A stretch of 64,000 nucleotides of DNA from Acidisoma silvae (GCF_020618775.1 NZ_JAESVB010000012.1:1-64000); one strand, 5' to 3'; shown: positions 17,523 to 27,602, counted from the stretch's first letter. Notes: generated from the sequence alone by a model not told the origin. Made by a program: numbers and translations.

Positions 17523-17684
17523 CCCAACTCTTTTGAGTCTGCACCCTTAATCGTGCCGCTGGGTGTCGACAAGCGGCGCATCCCGAGACCGAGCGGTACT
17601 GCATGTCAGCCCCCGGCTGGCCGGTGGCAACCCGCGTCTGTGATGGCTTCACCTCTGTCGTCGCACGTGGCTAGACTGCGTGTC

Positions 17685-18691
17685 ATGCGCAAGATCATGA
17701 ACTTTCTGCCGGACGCGTTCACGCTCAGCATCGTGGCGACCGTTGTCTTTGCTTCCTTTTTTCCCTGTTATGGGGAAGGGGCGAAGATTTTCAGCGCCCT
17801 GACGACGCTGGCCATCGCCATCATGTTTTTCATGCAGGGGGCCAGGCTATCGCGGGAAGCGGTCGTCGCCGGTCTCGGCCATTGGCGCCTGCATCTGACC
17901 ATTCTTGGCTCCACCTTCGTGCTCTTCCCGGTTCTGGGCTTTGGCTTTCAGGCGCTGTTTCCGCATCTGATGACCCCGGCGCTGCTGATGGGGCTGCTGT
18001 ATATCTGTCTGCTGCCTTCCACCGTGCAGTCTTCCATTGCCTTCACCTCCATCGCCCATGGCAATGTCCCGGCGGCGATCTGCTCCGCGACCTTTTCCAC
18101 GCTGCTCGGCGTCATCGTGACGCCGATCATGGCTAGCATCCTGCTCAAAACCCATGGCGGTGGCGGCGGGCTGGAGAGTATCGGGTCGATTTTCGTGGAA
18201 TTGCTGCTGCCCTTCGTGGCCGGGCAAGTGCTGCGCCCCTGGGTGGGCGGTTGGGCCGCGCGCAACAAGCATATCCTAAAATATACCGATCGCGGCTCCA
18301 TCATCCTGGTCGTTTATACGGCCTTCAGCGGCGCGGTCATCGCGGGGCTATGGCATAAGCTGCCGCTGTCGGGTTTCGGGGAGATCATCCTCTCCAACGC
18401 TGTCCTGCTGGCGCTGGTGCTGCTGATCACGACCTTCGGCGCGCGGGCGTTGGGCTTCAAGCGGCCGGAGGAGGTCGCCATCGTCTTCTGCGGCTCCAAG
18501 AAAAGTGCGGCCACCGGCGTGCCGATGGCCAATGTGCTGTTCGGCGCTTCGACTGTGGGTATGATCGTGCTGCCGCTGATCATCTTCCATCAGATGCAGC
18601 TCATGGTCTGCGCCGTGCTGGCCAAGCGCTATGCGCGGCAGCATGAGGCGGCCCGGGCCGCCGCAGGCCCTGTCAGCGCGCAGGCCGCGGA

Positions 18692-18695
<4 letters not shown>
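17685..18695 (+). CDS. YfeH-type bile acid:sodium symporter family transporter
   Basis: 336 residues from ATG 17685; an ATG at 17643 adds 14 residues. About ten membrane helices. Several stretches closely match E. coli YfeH as I recall it: FFMQGARLSREAV, GHWRLHL, FVLFPVLG, STVQSSIAFTS, IVFCGSKKSAATGVPMANVL and MIVLPLIIFHQMQLMVCAVL. It belongs to the SBF-like branch whose substrate is not established. The stop overlaps the next start as ATGA, so it is translationally coupled to the Nudix hydrolase. Confidence 0.9.
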
Positions 18696-19330
<635 letters not shown>

Positions 19331-19701
19331 ACCGGCCGTAACCGGCTGGGGCGATTATCTCGGCCGCCGAAATATTCCCTTGCAATATCAAGGATTGCCA
19401 GCCGCCGTTATTGTGCGGCTGGCAAATATTGCTCGCTTTTTTGCTGGAATGCCCCATCAAGAGGCAAAAATAATTGATGGAACAGCCATCAATGGCAGAA
19501 ACGGTTCGTAAGAATTCTGGAAATCTAGCCGTCAAATCATCAATCTGTCGCCAAGATCGGTGTTGCAACGACCGCATATCGATGCTTATTTTCAACGAAA
19601 TGGGAGCGTCTTATCCTTCGGCGATTTGCCAAGGTTTGTTTCTGTTTAAGGATATTTGTTTCTTAGCGTCCAATTTCGCAATTTTTAAGAAATGGTGCCT
19701 T
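19331..19701. other. 371-bp A/T-richer intergenic region before the AIDA/Hint gene
   Basis: An 11-bp hairpin at 19395-19425 is described separately. From about 19430 onward A+T content is clearly higher than in neighbouring genes. The AIDA/Hint reading frame stays open back to 19474, but that stretch has irregular composition and no repeats, so I read it as leader. I saw no convincing promoter. Confidence 0.55.
19395..19425. terminator. hairpin after the Nudix gene, candidate terminator
   Basis: TTGCCAGCCGC and GCGGCTGGCAA form a perfect 11-bp stem with a 9-nt loop. A T-run (19436-19441) follows after a 10-nt gap rather than directly, so intrinsic termination may be weak. It lies 65 bp past the Nudix stop. 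Confidence 0.5.
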
Positions 19702-22700
19702 ATGTCCACCATCACGGTCAGCTCCGGCCAGACGCTCAGCGGTGCCGTTATCAGCGGGCAGGAGATCATCGTCAGTTCCGGGGGCACGCTGCTATCCGCG
19801 ACGCTGGAAGCAGGGGTCAGCCTGGAAATCGAAAGCGGTGGCGTCGCTGACCATACGACGGCCACCGGGTCAGGTTACGTCTATAGCTATATTGATATCT
19901 CTTCCGGGGGTACGGCTATAGGAACCGTGCTGTCCAGCGGTGCCGAAGCCTTTGTCGGCGGCGTCGACAGCGGCAGCGTCATTCAGAATGGCGCCTATGA
20001 CGATGTCGAATTCGGCGGTTCATCTGTTTCAGCAACGGTGAGCAGCGGCGGCGACGTCTATGTCGGTCTCGGCGGACACGCGGTTGGGACGACAGTCGCC
20101 AGCGGTGGCATTTTCTCTGCGCCGACAGTCATCAGTTCCGGGCAGGTTCTGTCCAATGTCACCGTCAGTTCCGGCATGCGGCTCGAAGTGGATTCCGGCG
20201 GCGTCATTCAGGGTGGAACGGTTGATGGCGGTGGCACACTCTATATTGGCGGTGGTGTCGGTTCCAACGTTACGGTGTCGGGCAGCGCTGCGGATATCAT
20301 CGCGGGTGACAGCGGCAAGATCGTCTCAACGACGATAGCGGGGGGTGGCAGCGGGTTCGTCTGGAGCGGCGGTCTCGCTGAAGACACGCTGATCAGCGGT
20401 GCCGGGGCAGGAATCAGCTATTTCTTAATGTCCGGTTTGACTGTCGAATCCGGGGGAACTTCGCTCGACAGCGTCATCGTTTCCAACGGGTATGAAACGG
20501 TGTCGGCCGGCGGCACGGCAATCAGCACCACCGTAATTTCAGACGGCACGCTGAACGTGCTTCCCGGTGGCACTGCCGTCACTGTTACCAATGATGGCGG
20601 CTCGGCCTATATTCCCGTCTATATCAGCGGTGCGACCACCCTGTCCGGCGTCGTCGTTACGGCGGCGGATACGATCGTCGTCGAATCCGGCGCCACGCTC
20701 GTCGGCGTTACCGTCGAAGCCAATGGCTGGCTGGTGGTGGAGGCGGGCGGTCTCGTCAGCGATGTCACGATCGACGGTATCAGCACGTCCTCGGGCGAGC
20801 TGACGATCTCGTCAGGCGGCGTGGCGACGGGCGTGTCCATCAGCGCCTATGGCTATGAGACTGTCGCGTCCGGCGGCACCGTCGTCGATACGACGCTGGC
20901 CGGCGGCTACATGGCCATATCAAGCGGTGGAATTGCCAGCGCAACAATTGTCGAAGGAAGCAGTGGCGCTTCGGGCATTTACGATGGTGAGATTTACGTC
21001 AACGGCGGTGGCACGGCTCTGCGCACCACCATCAGCGCCGGTGGATTGGTTTATGATCAAGGCAAAACGATCAGCACCATCGTCGGCTCGGGTGGCAATG
21101 AGGTCGTCTCATCAGGCGGGACGGCGGTTTCCACAAGCATCCTTAGCAGCGGAGCGGTTTTGGTTTTGTCCGGTGGATCGGATATCGCGACCACCGTATC
21201 GAGCGGCGGGATATTGTCGGAGACGGTTATTATCGGTTCCGGTCAGACGCTGAGCGGCGCAACTGTTTTCGCCGGAGAGACTGTGGTGATCGAGGCCGGC
21301 GGTTCGGCCGTCAATCTTACCATCGAGACGGGCGGCATGGCCGATGTTGATCGTGGCGGCACGGTCGATATCGCCACGGTTTCGGGCGTTTTTCCCCAGG
21401 CATCCTATCTCATCGTATCGGCGGGAGGTGTCGCGATCAGTGCGACCGTCGTGGGTTATGCCGCACTCGACGTCGCAGGCGGTGTCGCCAGCGACACCGT
21501 GGTGGAGGGCACCAGCGGCTCTATCGGCGTGATCTACGTATATCAGGGCGGTAGCGCCGTCAGCACGACGCTTGACTATAACGGACTGGCCGTCGTCTCC
21601 AGCGGCGGCATAATGGTGAAAACCATTGTTAGTAGCGGCGGAGATCAACAGGTCAGCTCAAGTGGTGTTGCCATATCAACTACCGTTCTGAGCGGCGGAT
21701 CGCTCGTCGTCTCGGCTGGTGGTTCGGATATCGCAACCACCGTATCGAGCGGCGGCCGGGATATCAACACGATCACCGTCAGTTCCGGCCAGACGGTCAG
21801 CGGATTGACGATTGGGTCCACCACCGACCTGATCATTGATGCAGGCGGGACGGCGACCGGTTTGCTGGTCAGCGGCGGTAGCGTGACGGTCCAGGGCGGG
21901 ACGCTCATCAGCGCGACGGTTGACGGCATCCTGATATCAAGCAGCGGTGTTAATTATGATCTTGGCGCCATTGATGTCATTTCCAATGGCGTCGCGATCA
22001 GCACTTTGGTGGGGCTGAATGGGTGGGTCGTCGCCAGCGGAGGAAGCGTTCTTGATACCGTGATCAACGGCGGCGACGTTATGGTCGATAGCGGTGGCGT
22101 CGCCCGCGATACCGAGGTCGGCTCGAATGTCGGCTCAGACAAGCCGAGCGCTCTTTTTGTGGAATCCGGCGGCACGGCCATAAAAACCACGGTCAGCGAC
22201 GGTGGGGAAGCTTTGGTGTCGGCCGGTGGCACAGCCATCTCGACCACTGTCCTGTCTGGCGGTGCCCTCTATGTCTCTGGTGCCGTCGCGACCGATACTG
22301 TCGTCAGCAGCGGCGGCTTTGCTCTTGTCACCGACATTGTCAGCAGCGGGCAGATCGTCAGCGGCATCATCGTCAGTTCCGGACGGGCACTCGATATCCT
22401 GTCCGGAGGGACGGTTATCAGCGCAACGCTGAATGGCGGTGACATGACCGTGGAATCCGGCGGCACCAGCATCAGCACGACCATAGAACTCTATAGCCAA
22501 GAATATGTCAGCGGCGGCACCGCCTTAGCGACGACGATCAGCGGCGGTGACCTGAACCTCTATGGCGGCTTTGCCAGTGGTGTCACCATTCTCGCCGCCA
22601 ATCTCGGTGAATTTTACGGCCTCACTGAGGAATATATCGGGTCCGGCGGCACCAGTATTGACGCGACTGTCGGCGCTGCCACCGAGATTTATGTCGTATC

Positions 22701-23820
22701 CGGCGCGACTGCCATTTCCACGACCGTGCTGTCAGGCGGATGGGCCTATGTATCGGGCGGCGTCACATCGTCTTTGATCATCAGCAGCGGCGGCAGGCTT
22801 TACAGGACAGATTACGTCAGCAGCGGCCAGACCGTCAGCAATGTCGTGGTCAGCTCCGGGCAGACGCTGGAGGTCACGTCCGGCGGCACGATCGACGGTG
22901 CGACCCTTGACTTCGGCGCCCTGACACTGGACGCTGGTGCTGTCGCCTCCGGGACGATCGTCTTTGATGAGGATTCGAGCCTGTTCATCGAAGACTTGGC
23001 TATGCCCGCCGCTACGATCAGCAATTTCCAGGTTTTTGACGCCATCTATCTGCCCGATATCGCTTTCGTCAGCGGTGGCTCTGCGACGCTTGATACCGAA
23101 ACCGATGCCCTTACAGTTACTGAAGGTGGCAAAAGCTACTCGCTTAATCTCGCTGGCGATTATTCCGGCTTGGCCTTTTCGCTTGGGCAATATGGATCGG
23201 GTACGCTGCTCACGGATAGCGTCGCCTGCTTCGCGGCCGGCACGCTCATCCTGTCGACGCGCGGGGCTGTGCCGGTCGAGCATCTGCGCGTCGGTGACGT
23301 TCTGCGCAGACCGGACGGCCTGCTCGCCCCTATTACCTGGATCGGCGGCCGCTATGTCGATTGCCGGCGCCATCCGCGCCCGGCCGACGTCATGCCCGTG
23401 CGCATCGCGGCCCATGCCTTCGGCCCGGATATGCCGGCGCGCGACCTGCTGCTGTCACCGGACCATGCCATCTACGCCGCCGGCGTGCTGATCCCGGTGA
23501 AATATCTCATCAACGGTGCCACCATCGCCCGGCTGCCGGTCAGCAGCATCGCCTATTTCCATGTCGAATTGCCAAGCCACGGGGTCATTCTTGCGGAAGG
23601 TCTGCCCGTGGAAAGTTATTTCGACAGTGGCGACCGTGACCAGTTCGCGGAAGGCGCCGGTGTCGTCGCCCTGCATCCCGTCTTCGGGGCCGACCGCTGC
23701 GACCTCATGCTGCGGGCAGACGCCCTGGGCTATGCGCCCTTGCGGGTGACCGGCCCGGAAGTGAACAGGGTGCGGGCGCTGCTCACGGCTCGCATCCCCG
23801 CGCAACGAGCGAGTGGCTAG
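19702..23820 (+). CDS. AIDA-type repeat protein with C-terminal Hint_2 (hedgehog/intein) domain
   Basis: 1372 residues from ATG 19702, chosen because the repeats begin at once (STITVSSGQTLSG) and related proteins start this way. No signal peptide. Residues 4-1170 are Ser/Gly/Thr/Val repeats of the AIDA/autotransporter passenger kind (SSGGTA, TTVSSGG), predicting a long beta-solenoid. At about 1175 a Hint domain begins with CFAAGTLI; VEHLRVGDVL follows and the histidine motif LLLSPDHAIY is intact. Hint domains cut the peptide bond before their Cys, so the passenger may be released or joined to something; no splicing asparagine is evident. No autotransporter barrel is present. Its stop shares CTAG with convergent rsmD. 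Confidence 0.85.
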   Translation: MSTITVSSGQTLSGAVISGQEIIVSSGGTLLSATLEAGVSLEIESGGVADHTTATGSGYVYSYIDISSGGTAIGTVLSSGAEAFVGGVDSGSVIQNGAYDDVEFGGSSVSATVSSGGDVYVGLGGHAVGTTVASGGIFSAPTVISSGQVLSNVTVSSGMRLEVDSGGVIQGGTVDGGGTLYIGGGVGSNVTVSGSAADIIAGDSGKIVSTTIAGGGSGFVWSGGLAEDTLISGAGAGISYFLMSGLTVESGGTSLDSVIVSNGYETVSAGGTAISTTVISDGTLNVLPGGTAVTVTNDGGSAYIPVYISGATTLSGVVVTAADTIVVESGATLVGVTVEANGWLVVEAGGLVSDVTIDGISTSSGELTISSGGVATGVSISAYGYETVASGGTVVDTTLAGGYMAISSGGIASATIVEGSSGASGIYDGEIYVNGGGTALRTTISAGGLVYDQGKTISTIVGSGGNEVVSSGGTAVSTSILSSGAVLVLSGGSDIATTVSSGGILSETVIIGSGQTLSGATVFAGETVVIEAGGSAVNLTIETGGMADVDRGGTVDIATVSGVFPQASYLIVSAGGVAISATVVGYAALDVAGGVASDTVVEGTSGSIGVIYVYQGGSAVSTTLDYNGLAVVSSGGIMVKTIVSSGGDQQVSSSGVAISTTVLSGGSLVVSAGGSDIATTVSSGGRDINTITVSSGQTVSGLTIGSTTDLIIDAGGTATGLLVSGGSVTVQGGTLISATVDGILISSSGVNYDLGAIDVISNGVAISTLVGLNGWVVASGGSVLDTVINGGDVMVDSGGVARDTEVGSNVGSDKPSALFVESGGTAIKTTVSDGGEALVSAGGTAISTTVLSGGALYVSGAVATDTVVSSGGFALVTDIVSSGQIVSGIIVSSGRALDILSGGTVISATLNGGDMTVESGGTSISTTIELYSQEYVSGGTALATTISGGDLNLYGGFASGVTILAANLGEFYGLTEEYIGSGGTSIDATVGAATEIYVVSGATAISTTVLSGGWAYVSGGVTSSLIISSGGRLYRTDYVSSGQTVSNVVVSSGQTLEVTSGGTIDGATLDFGALTLDAGAVASGTIVFDEDSSLFIEDLAMPAATISNFQVFDAIYLPDIAFVSGGSATLDTETDALTVTEGGKSYSLNLAGDYSGLAFSLGQYGSGTLLTDSVACFAAGTLILSTRGAVPVEHLRVGDVLRRPDGLLAPITWIGGRYVDCRRHPRPADVMPVRIAAHAFGPDMPARDLLLSPDHAIYAAGVLIPVKYLINGATIARLPVSSIAYFHVELPSHGVILAEGLPVESYFDSGDRDQFAEGAGVVALHPVFGADRCDLMLRADALGYAPLRVTGPEVNRVRALLTARIPAQRASG
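19705..23220 (+). repeat. seven long protein super-repeats of AIDA type
   Basis: Segments opening with SSGQT(L/V)S or a close variant start near nucleotides 19714, 20120, 20621, 21226, 21772, 22333 and 22813, which is residues of about 4, 140, 307, 509, 691, 878 and 1038. Spacing runs from 140 to 200 residues. Each contains many short SSGG(T/S) turns. Blocks beginning near 21174 and 21721 are almost identical at DNA level over about 35 bp, which suggests recent internal duplication. Confidence 0.8.
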
Positions 23821-24362
23821 GATAAGGTCCAGATACAGATCCGCCCCGCGCCGAAATTCCGGTCGGCCAGGAGCGGGGCCTCGGTCGGAAGCGCGTCCTC
23901 CGCGCCGATTTCGGCGATGATCAGCGCATCCGGCGCAATCCACCCGGCAGCGGTCAGGCTGGCGACGGCCGTCGGCACCAGGGCTTGCCCATAGGGCGGG
24001 TCGAGAAACACGAAACGCGCGGGCGTGCCGCGCGGTGGCTTGCGCACATCGGCGGCGATGACCCGGCACAGATCCTCGGCCTTGCAGGCGGCGATATTGA
24101 CGCGCAGCACGGCCAGCGCCGGGCGGTTGTTCTCCATGAAGGTCGCACGCGCCGCGCCGCGCGACAGGGCTTCCAGCCCCAGCGCGCCGGTACCGGCGAA
24201 GACATCCAGCACATGGGCGTCCCGCAGCCGCCCTTCCGCCCAGGGCGCGTGCATCAGCATGTCGAACAGCGCCTGTCGCGCGCGGTCGGATGTCGGGCGC
24301 GTCGCGTCGCCGGTCGGCGCCTCCAGCCGGCGGCCCCGCAGGCGTCCGGCAATGATCCTCAC
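23817..24362 (-). CDS. rsmD: 16S rRNA (guanine966-N2)-methyltransferase
   Basis: 181 residues from GTG 24362; a longer frame reaches 24416 but would overlap the upstream gene. The SAM-binding motif VLDVFAGTGALGLEALSRGA (51-70) and the catalytic DPPY (121-124) are those of RsmD, which methylates G966 of 16S rRNA during 30S assembly. The start VRIIAGRLRGRRL is typical. It sits 4 nt after the pseudouridine synthase gene, an order common in alphaproteobacteria. Its stop overlaps that of the Hint protein on the palindrome CTAG. Confidence 0.92.
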   Translation of the reverse strand: MRIIAGRLRGRRLEAPTGDATRPTSDRARQALFDMLMHAPWAEGRLRDAHVLDVFAGTGALGLEALSRGAARATFMENNRPALAVLRVNIAACKAEDLCRVIAADVRKPPRGTPARFVFLDPPYGQALVPTAVASLTAAGWIAPDALIIAEIGAEDALPTEAPLLADRNFGAGRICIWTLS

Positions 24363-24366
24363 GGCC

Positions 24367-25188
24367 TTAGCCTCGGCGGCGCGGGGCGGGCTTTGCCCCG
24401 GCTTTCGGCGCCGCATCGGCCTTGGGCATCTGCTCCTTCAGGATCTTGCCCGGCACTTCCTCGGCCGCGCCCTTGGGCAGCACGCCAAGCTGGAAGGGGC
24501 CATAGGCAAGACGGATGAGACGCGAGGTCTCCAGCCCCAGATGGGCCATGACGCGGCGGATTTCGCGGTTGCGGCCTTCCTTCAGGCTGACGGAGAGCCA
24601 GCTATTGTCGCCCTTGCGGCTGTCGAGCCCAGCTTCGATCGGCCCGTATTTCATGCCCTCGATGGTCACGCCCTGGGACAGCGAGGCCAGGGCCTTCTCA
24701 TCCACCCAGCCGTTGACGCGCACGCGATAGCGGCGGATCCAGCCGCTTTCCGGCCGTTCCAGCTTGCGGGCCAGTTCGCCGTCATTGGTCAGCAGCAGCA
24801 GGCCCTCGGAATTGAGGTCAAGCCGGCCGACCGAAATCAGGCGCGGCAGGCCCGGCGGCAGCTTCTCGAAGACGGTCGGGCGGCCTTCGGGGTCTTTATG
24901 CGTCGTCACCAGCCCGGCGGGCTTGTGATAGCGGAAGAGGCGCGTGCGGGCCGGGGCGTCCACCACCTTGCCGTCCACCTGCACCACATCGCCGTCCGTC
25001 ACGAAGGTGGCGGGATGCTCGACCGAGCGGCCGTTCAGCTTGATGCGCCCCTCCTCGATCATGCGTTCGATATCGCGGCGGGAGGCGACGCCCGCGCGCG
25101 CCGCCCATTTGGCGATGCGCTCGCCCCGGGCGGCGTCTTCGGTCTCGGCGCCGGTCTCGGCGTCGTTTTCGTTTTCGATCTCGGTCAT
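24367..25188 (-). CDS. RluB/RsuA-family rRNA pseudouridine synthase
   Basis: 273 residues. An acidic N-terminal tail is followed by an S4 RNA-binding domain (RIAKWAARAGVASRRDIERM, about 23-75) and the synthase domain with the catalytic motif GRLDLNSEGLLLL, Asp124 being the nucleophile. Further family marks are RYHKPAGLVTTHKDP and the late EGRNREIRRVMAHLG. The domain layout fits RluB, which modifies helix 89 of 23S rRNA, though RluE/RluF cannot be excluded. The C-terminus is Lys/Ala/Pro-rich. It is start-coupled (ATGA) to the peptidase gene upstream. Confidence 0.88.
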   Translation of the reverse strand: MTEIENENDAETGAETEDAARGERIAKWAARAGVASRRDIERMIEEGRIKLNGRSVEHPATFVTDGDVVQVDGKVVDAPARTRLFRYHKPAGLVTTHKDPEGRPTVFEKLPPGLPRLISVGRLDLNSEGLLLLTNDGELARKLERPESGWIRRYRVRVNGWVDEKALASLSQGVTIEGMKYGPIEAGLDSRKGDNSWLSVSLKEGRNREIRRVMAHLGLETSRLIRLAYGPFQLGVLPKGAAEEVPGKILKEQMPKADAAPKAGAKPAPRRRG

Positions 25189-25907
25189 CGGCAGGCCTCG
25201 ATCAGAGCGGTGAAAATACGGGCATCGCCCGGATCGGTATGGAATTCAGGGTGCCATTGTACACCCAGACAGAAACGGTAGCGCGGGTCTTCGATGCCTT
25301 CGATGACGCCGTCCGGGGCAATCGCATTCACGATCACGCCGGGCCCGGCCGTCCGCACCGCCTGATGGTGGGAGGTATTGACGGTCATCTCCGCCGTCCC
25401 GGTGATGCGGGCCAATAGACTGTCCGGCGTCACCGCCACGCTATGGCCGGGCTCGTCATGGCGGGTCTTCTGCTCATGCGCCAGCGCGTCCGGAATGCTG
25501 TCGGGGATATGCTGAATCAGCGTGCCGCCGAGGGCGACCGCCAGCAATTGCTCGCCGCCGCAAATGCCAAGAACCGGCAGGTTGCGGGCGAGCGCACCGC
25601 GCAGCAGCGACAGTTCCGCCGTCGTGCGGCCGGCCTTCAGTGTCACTGTCTCATGGGTGTCGGCCTCGCCATAGATCGACGGGTCGATATCGAAGGCGCC
25701 ACCCGTCACCACCAGCGCGTCCAGCCTGTCCAGCCATTCCTCGGCCAGGGCCGGGTCATGCGGCAAGGCCACCGGCAGGCCGCCGGCGGCGGCCACCGCC
25801 GAGAGGTAGTTCTGGCGGATCGCGTACCAGGGGTAGCGGGACCAGCCGCCCGGCTCCTCGCTGTCGAGCGTGATGCCCACCAACGGGCGGCGCGGCTCGC
25901 CGATCAT
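25185..25907 (-). CDS. peptidase C26 / gamma-glutamyl-GABA hydrolase-like enzyme
   Basis: 240 residues, class I glutamine-amidotransferase fold. The nucleophile elbow GICGGEQ places Cys116, and WHPEFH supplies His219 and Glu221, completing the triad. VVTGGAFDIDPSIYG and SHHQAV are typical of the PuuD group, which removes gamma-linked glutamate from polyamine intermediates or gamma-glutamyl peptides. A polyamine locus lies 2 kb away, but this gene is coupled instead to the rRNA-modification genes (4-nt overlaps on both sides). The exact substrate is unknown. Confidence 0.85.
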   Translation of the reverse strand: MIGEPRRPLVGITLDSEEPGGWSRYPWYAIRQNYLSAVAAAGGLPVALPHDPALAEEWLDRLDALVVTGGAFDIDPSIYGEADTHETVTLKAGRTTAELSLLRGALARNLPVLGICGGEQLLAVALGGTLIQHIPDSIPDALAHEQKTRHDEPGHSVAVTPDSLLARITGTAEMTVNTSHHQAVRTAGPGVIVNAIAPDGVIEGIEDPRYRFCLGVQWHPEFHTDPGDARIFTALIEACR

Positions 25908-26296
25908 TGGCTGAAGCCCGCCAGAACATGCACCAGCTTTTCCTGCGCGGCGGCAACGTCAGGCGCGCCACTGGAGAGCGTCGCCACACGCTGGCCGGCC
26001 TCGGTCACGGGCGCGACCAGGCCGTGCAACGTTTCCAGGTAAGGGGCAAGCGCCATGACATCGGGCAGTTCGCCGCGCGCGCCGGCCTCGTCCATCGCGA
26101 CGATGAGGTCGCTGAAGGCCTTCAGCCAGGCGAAGCGCTCATCGCCCATCACGGACTGCAAAAGCTTGTAGGGGCTGGTATCCAGGCCGTAGGCGCGGGC
26201 TTCGGCCTGGATTAGCGCGCGGTGCAGATCCATGATCGCATGGGACAGCGGGCGCTGGATGGTGCTGGGTTTCGGTTTATCGGGTCGTATTGCCAT
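25904..26296 (-). CDS. conserved hypothetical protein
   Basis: 130 residues, mostly predicted helical, without membrane segment or signal. Recognisable stretch: MDLHRALIQAEARAYG near residue 22, GDERFAWLKAFSDLIVAMDE in the middle. I recall similar short uncharacterised proteins in other proteobacteria but know no function. It overlaps the peptidase start by 4 nt and heads the leftward operon through rsmD. The start could instead be the internal ATG at 26233. It diverges from tadA. Confidence 0.6.
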   Translation of the reverse strand: MAIRPDKPKPSTIQRPLSHAIMDLHRALIQAEARAYGLDTSPYKLLQSVMGDERFAWLKAFSDLIVAMDEAGARGELPDVMALAPYLETLHGLVAPVTEAGQRVATLSSGAPDVAAAQEKLVHVLAGFSQ

Positions 26297-26368
26297 AATG
26301 TGCTGATGGCATGAGATGGCGCCCCGGGTCCACTGGACGCGTGCGCCTGCCAGGAGGCATCAAGCCGC

Positions 26369-26821
26369 ATGACCGTGTCGATGACCCCGATGGACCTCGC
26401 CTTGGCCCAAGCCCGCGCTGCCGCCGCGCGCGGTGAAGTGCCGGTGGGCGCCGTGGTGCTGGACGCGGCCGGCGCCGTCATCGCCGCCGCCGGCAACCGG
26501 ACGGAGGCGGACACGGATGCCTCGGCCCATGCGGAATTGCTGGCGCTCAGGCAGGCGGCCCGCCTGCGCGCCTCGCCCCGGCTGCCGGACTGCACCCTGG
26601 TGGTGACGCTGGAACCTTGCCCCATGTGCGCGGCGGCGATCAGCGCTTTCCGCATCAAGACGCTGGTTTTCGGCGCCTATGACCCCAAGGGCGGCGGCGT
26701 GGAGCATGGCGCGCGCATCTTCGCGGCCTCCTCCTGCCACCATGCGCCGGAGGTCATCGGCGGGGTACGGGAAAGGGAATGCGGCGACCTGCTGCGGGAT
26801 TTTTTTCGCGACAGGCGGTGA
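26369..26821 (+). CDS. tadA: tRNA-specific adenosine deaminase
   Basis: 150 residues. The zinc site of the cytidine/deoxycytidylate deaminase fold is complete: H54-A-E56 and P83-C-P-M-C87. EVPVGAVVLD and GGVEHGARIF agree with TadA, which converts A34 to inosine in tRNA-Arg(ACG). Divergent from the rluB-like/rsmD cluster, a frequent arrangement in alphaproteobacteria. AGGAGG lies rather far (about 11 nt) upstream of the chosen ATG, and an in-frame ATG at 26381 would be an alternative start. Confidence 0.93.
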   Translation: MTVSMTPMDLALAQARAAAARGEVPVGAVVLDAAGAVIAAAGNRTEADTDASAHAELLALRQAARLRASPRLPDCTLVVTLEPCPMCAAAISAFRIKTLVFGAYDPKGGGVEHGARIFAASSCHHAPEVIGGVRERECGDLLRDFFRDRR

Positions 26822-26831
26822 CAGCCCAGAC

Positions 26832-27602
26832 TTATTCGGCGGTTTGTGAGGCCAGCGTGCCGATGTGAACCCGCGCCGGCTCGTACGGCGTCAGGCCCGG
26901 CAGGCGTTCCTCAAGCTGCGTGATGGCGCGGTCGATATTCGCGAAGGGAATGGTGTTGATCTGCCATGGCGCGAAACGCCACCAGGCCAGACGCTCCAGC
27001 GCTGCGCATTGCGCGAAGGAAAAGCGCATGCGCAGCACCTGCGCGGGATTGCCGCCGACAATCGCATAGGGCGGAACATCTTTGGTGACGACGGCGGCAC
27101 CGGCGATGACGGCACCATTGCCGACCGTGATGCCCTGCGCCAGGAAAGCGCCATGGCCGATCCAGACGTCATGGCCGATGGTGGTCTTGGCCAGAAAGTC
27201 GTTCACGGTCCGCGCATTGCGCACGGCGATGTCGCCGGGCGGCCCGGGGCGGAAGGCGTGGTATTCGGCGGCACCGTCAAAATCATGCCCGACCTCCAGC
27301 ATATTGCCTTGATAGGCGTAGAAGACGGGGCTGGTGCTCAGCCAGTCTGTCGGATGCGCGCCGCGCCCGACCTGAACATTCTCGCCGAAGGAGCAATAGC
27401 GCCCGATGCGGACTTCGCTGAAAAATCCGCTCACGGCATAGCTGAAAGCGCCCATCTCGAATTCATGGCCGATGGCGATCCATTTCGGGCCGCAGGGCGG
27501 TTCGAAGCTTGCCCGATCCGGTAAGGCGAAACCATTGGCGACGAAATACTCGACACCAGCCTTCGTCAGTTTCTCTCGCAACGCATCGGATAGAATGGCC
27601 AT
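26832..27602 (-). CDS. hexapeptide-repeat O-acetyltransferase (CatB/VatB-like)
   Basis: 256 residues from ATG 27602, preceded by GGGGTG; a longer frame to 27659 is less likely. Left-handed beta-helix hexapeptides are visible (IGRYCSFGENVQVG, then IGHDVWIGHGAFLAQGITVG and VIAGAAVVTKDVPPYAIVGG). The catalytic His of the xenobiotic acetyltransferase group probably lies in RGAHPTDW. It transfers acetyl from acetyl-CoA to a sugar, antibiotic or surface polymer; the target is not known. It stands alone, 10 bp past the convergent tadA. Confidence 0.82.
   Translation of the reverse strand: MAILSDALREKLTKAGVEYFVANGFALPDRASFEPPCGPKWIAIGHEFEMGAFSYAVSGFFSEVRIGRYCSFGENVQVGRGAHPTDWLSTSPVFYAYQGNMLEVGHDFDGAAEYHAFRPGPPGDIAVRNARTVNDFLAKTTIGHDVWIGHGAFLAQGITVGNGAVIAGAAVVTKDVPPYAIVGGNPAQVLRMRFSFAQCAALERLAWWRFAPWQINTIPFANIDRAITQLEERLPGLTPYEPARVHIGTLASQTAE

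Noticed and set aside
19474-19701. Longer N-terminus of the AIDA/Hint protein, starting at 19474
   Set aside because: The 76 extra residues have no repeats, no signal peptide and irregular composition. The second Hint protein begins with the equivalent of the chosen start, M(A/S)TITV.
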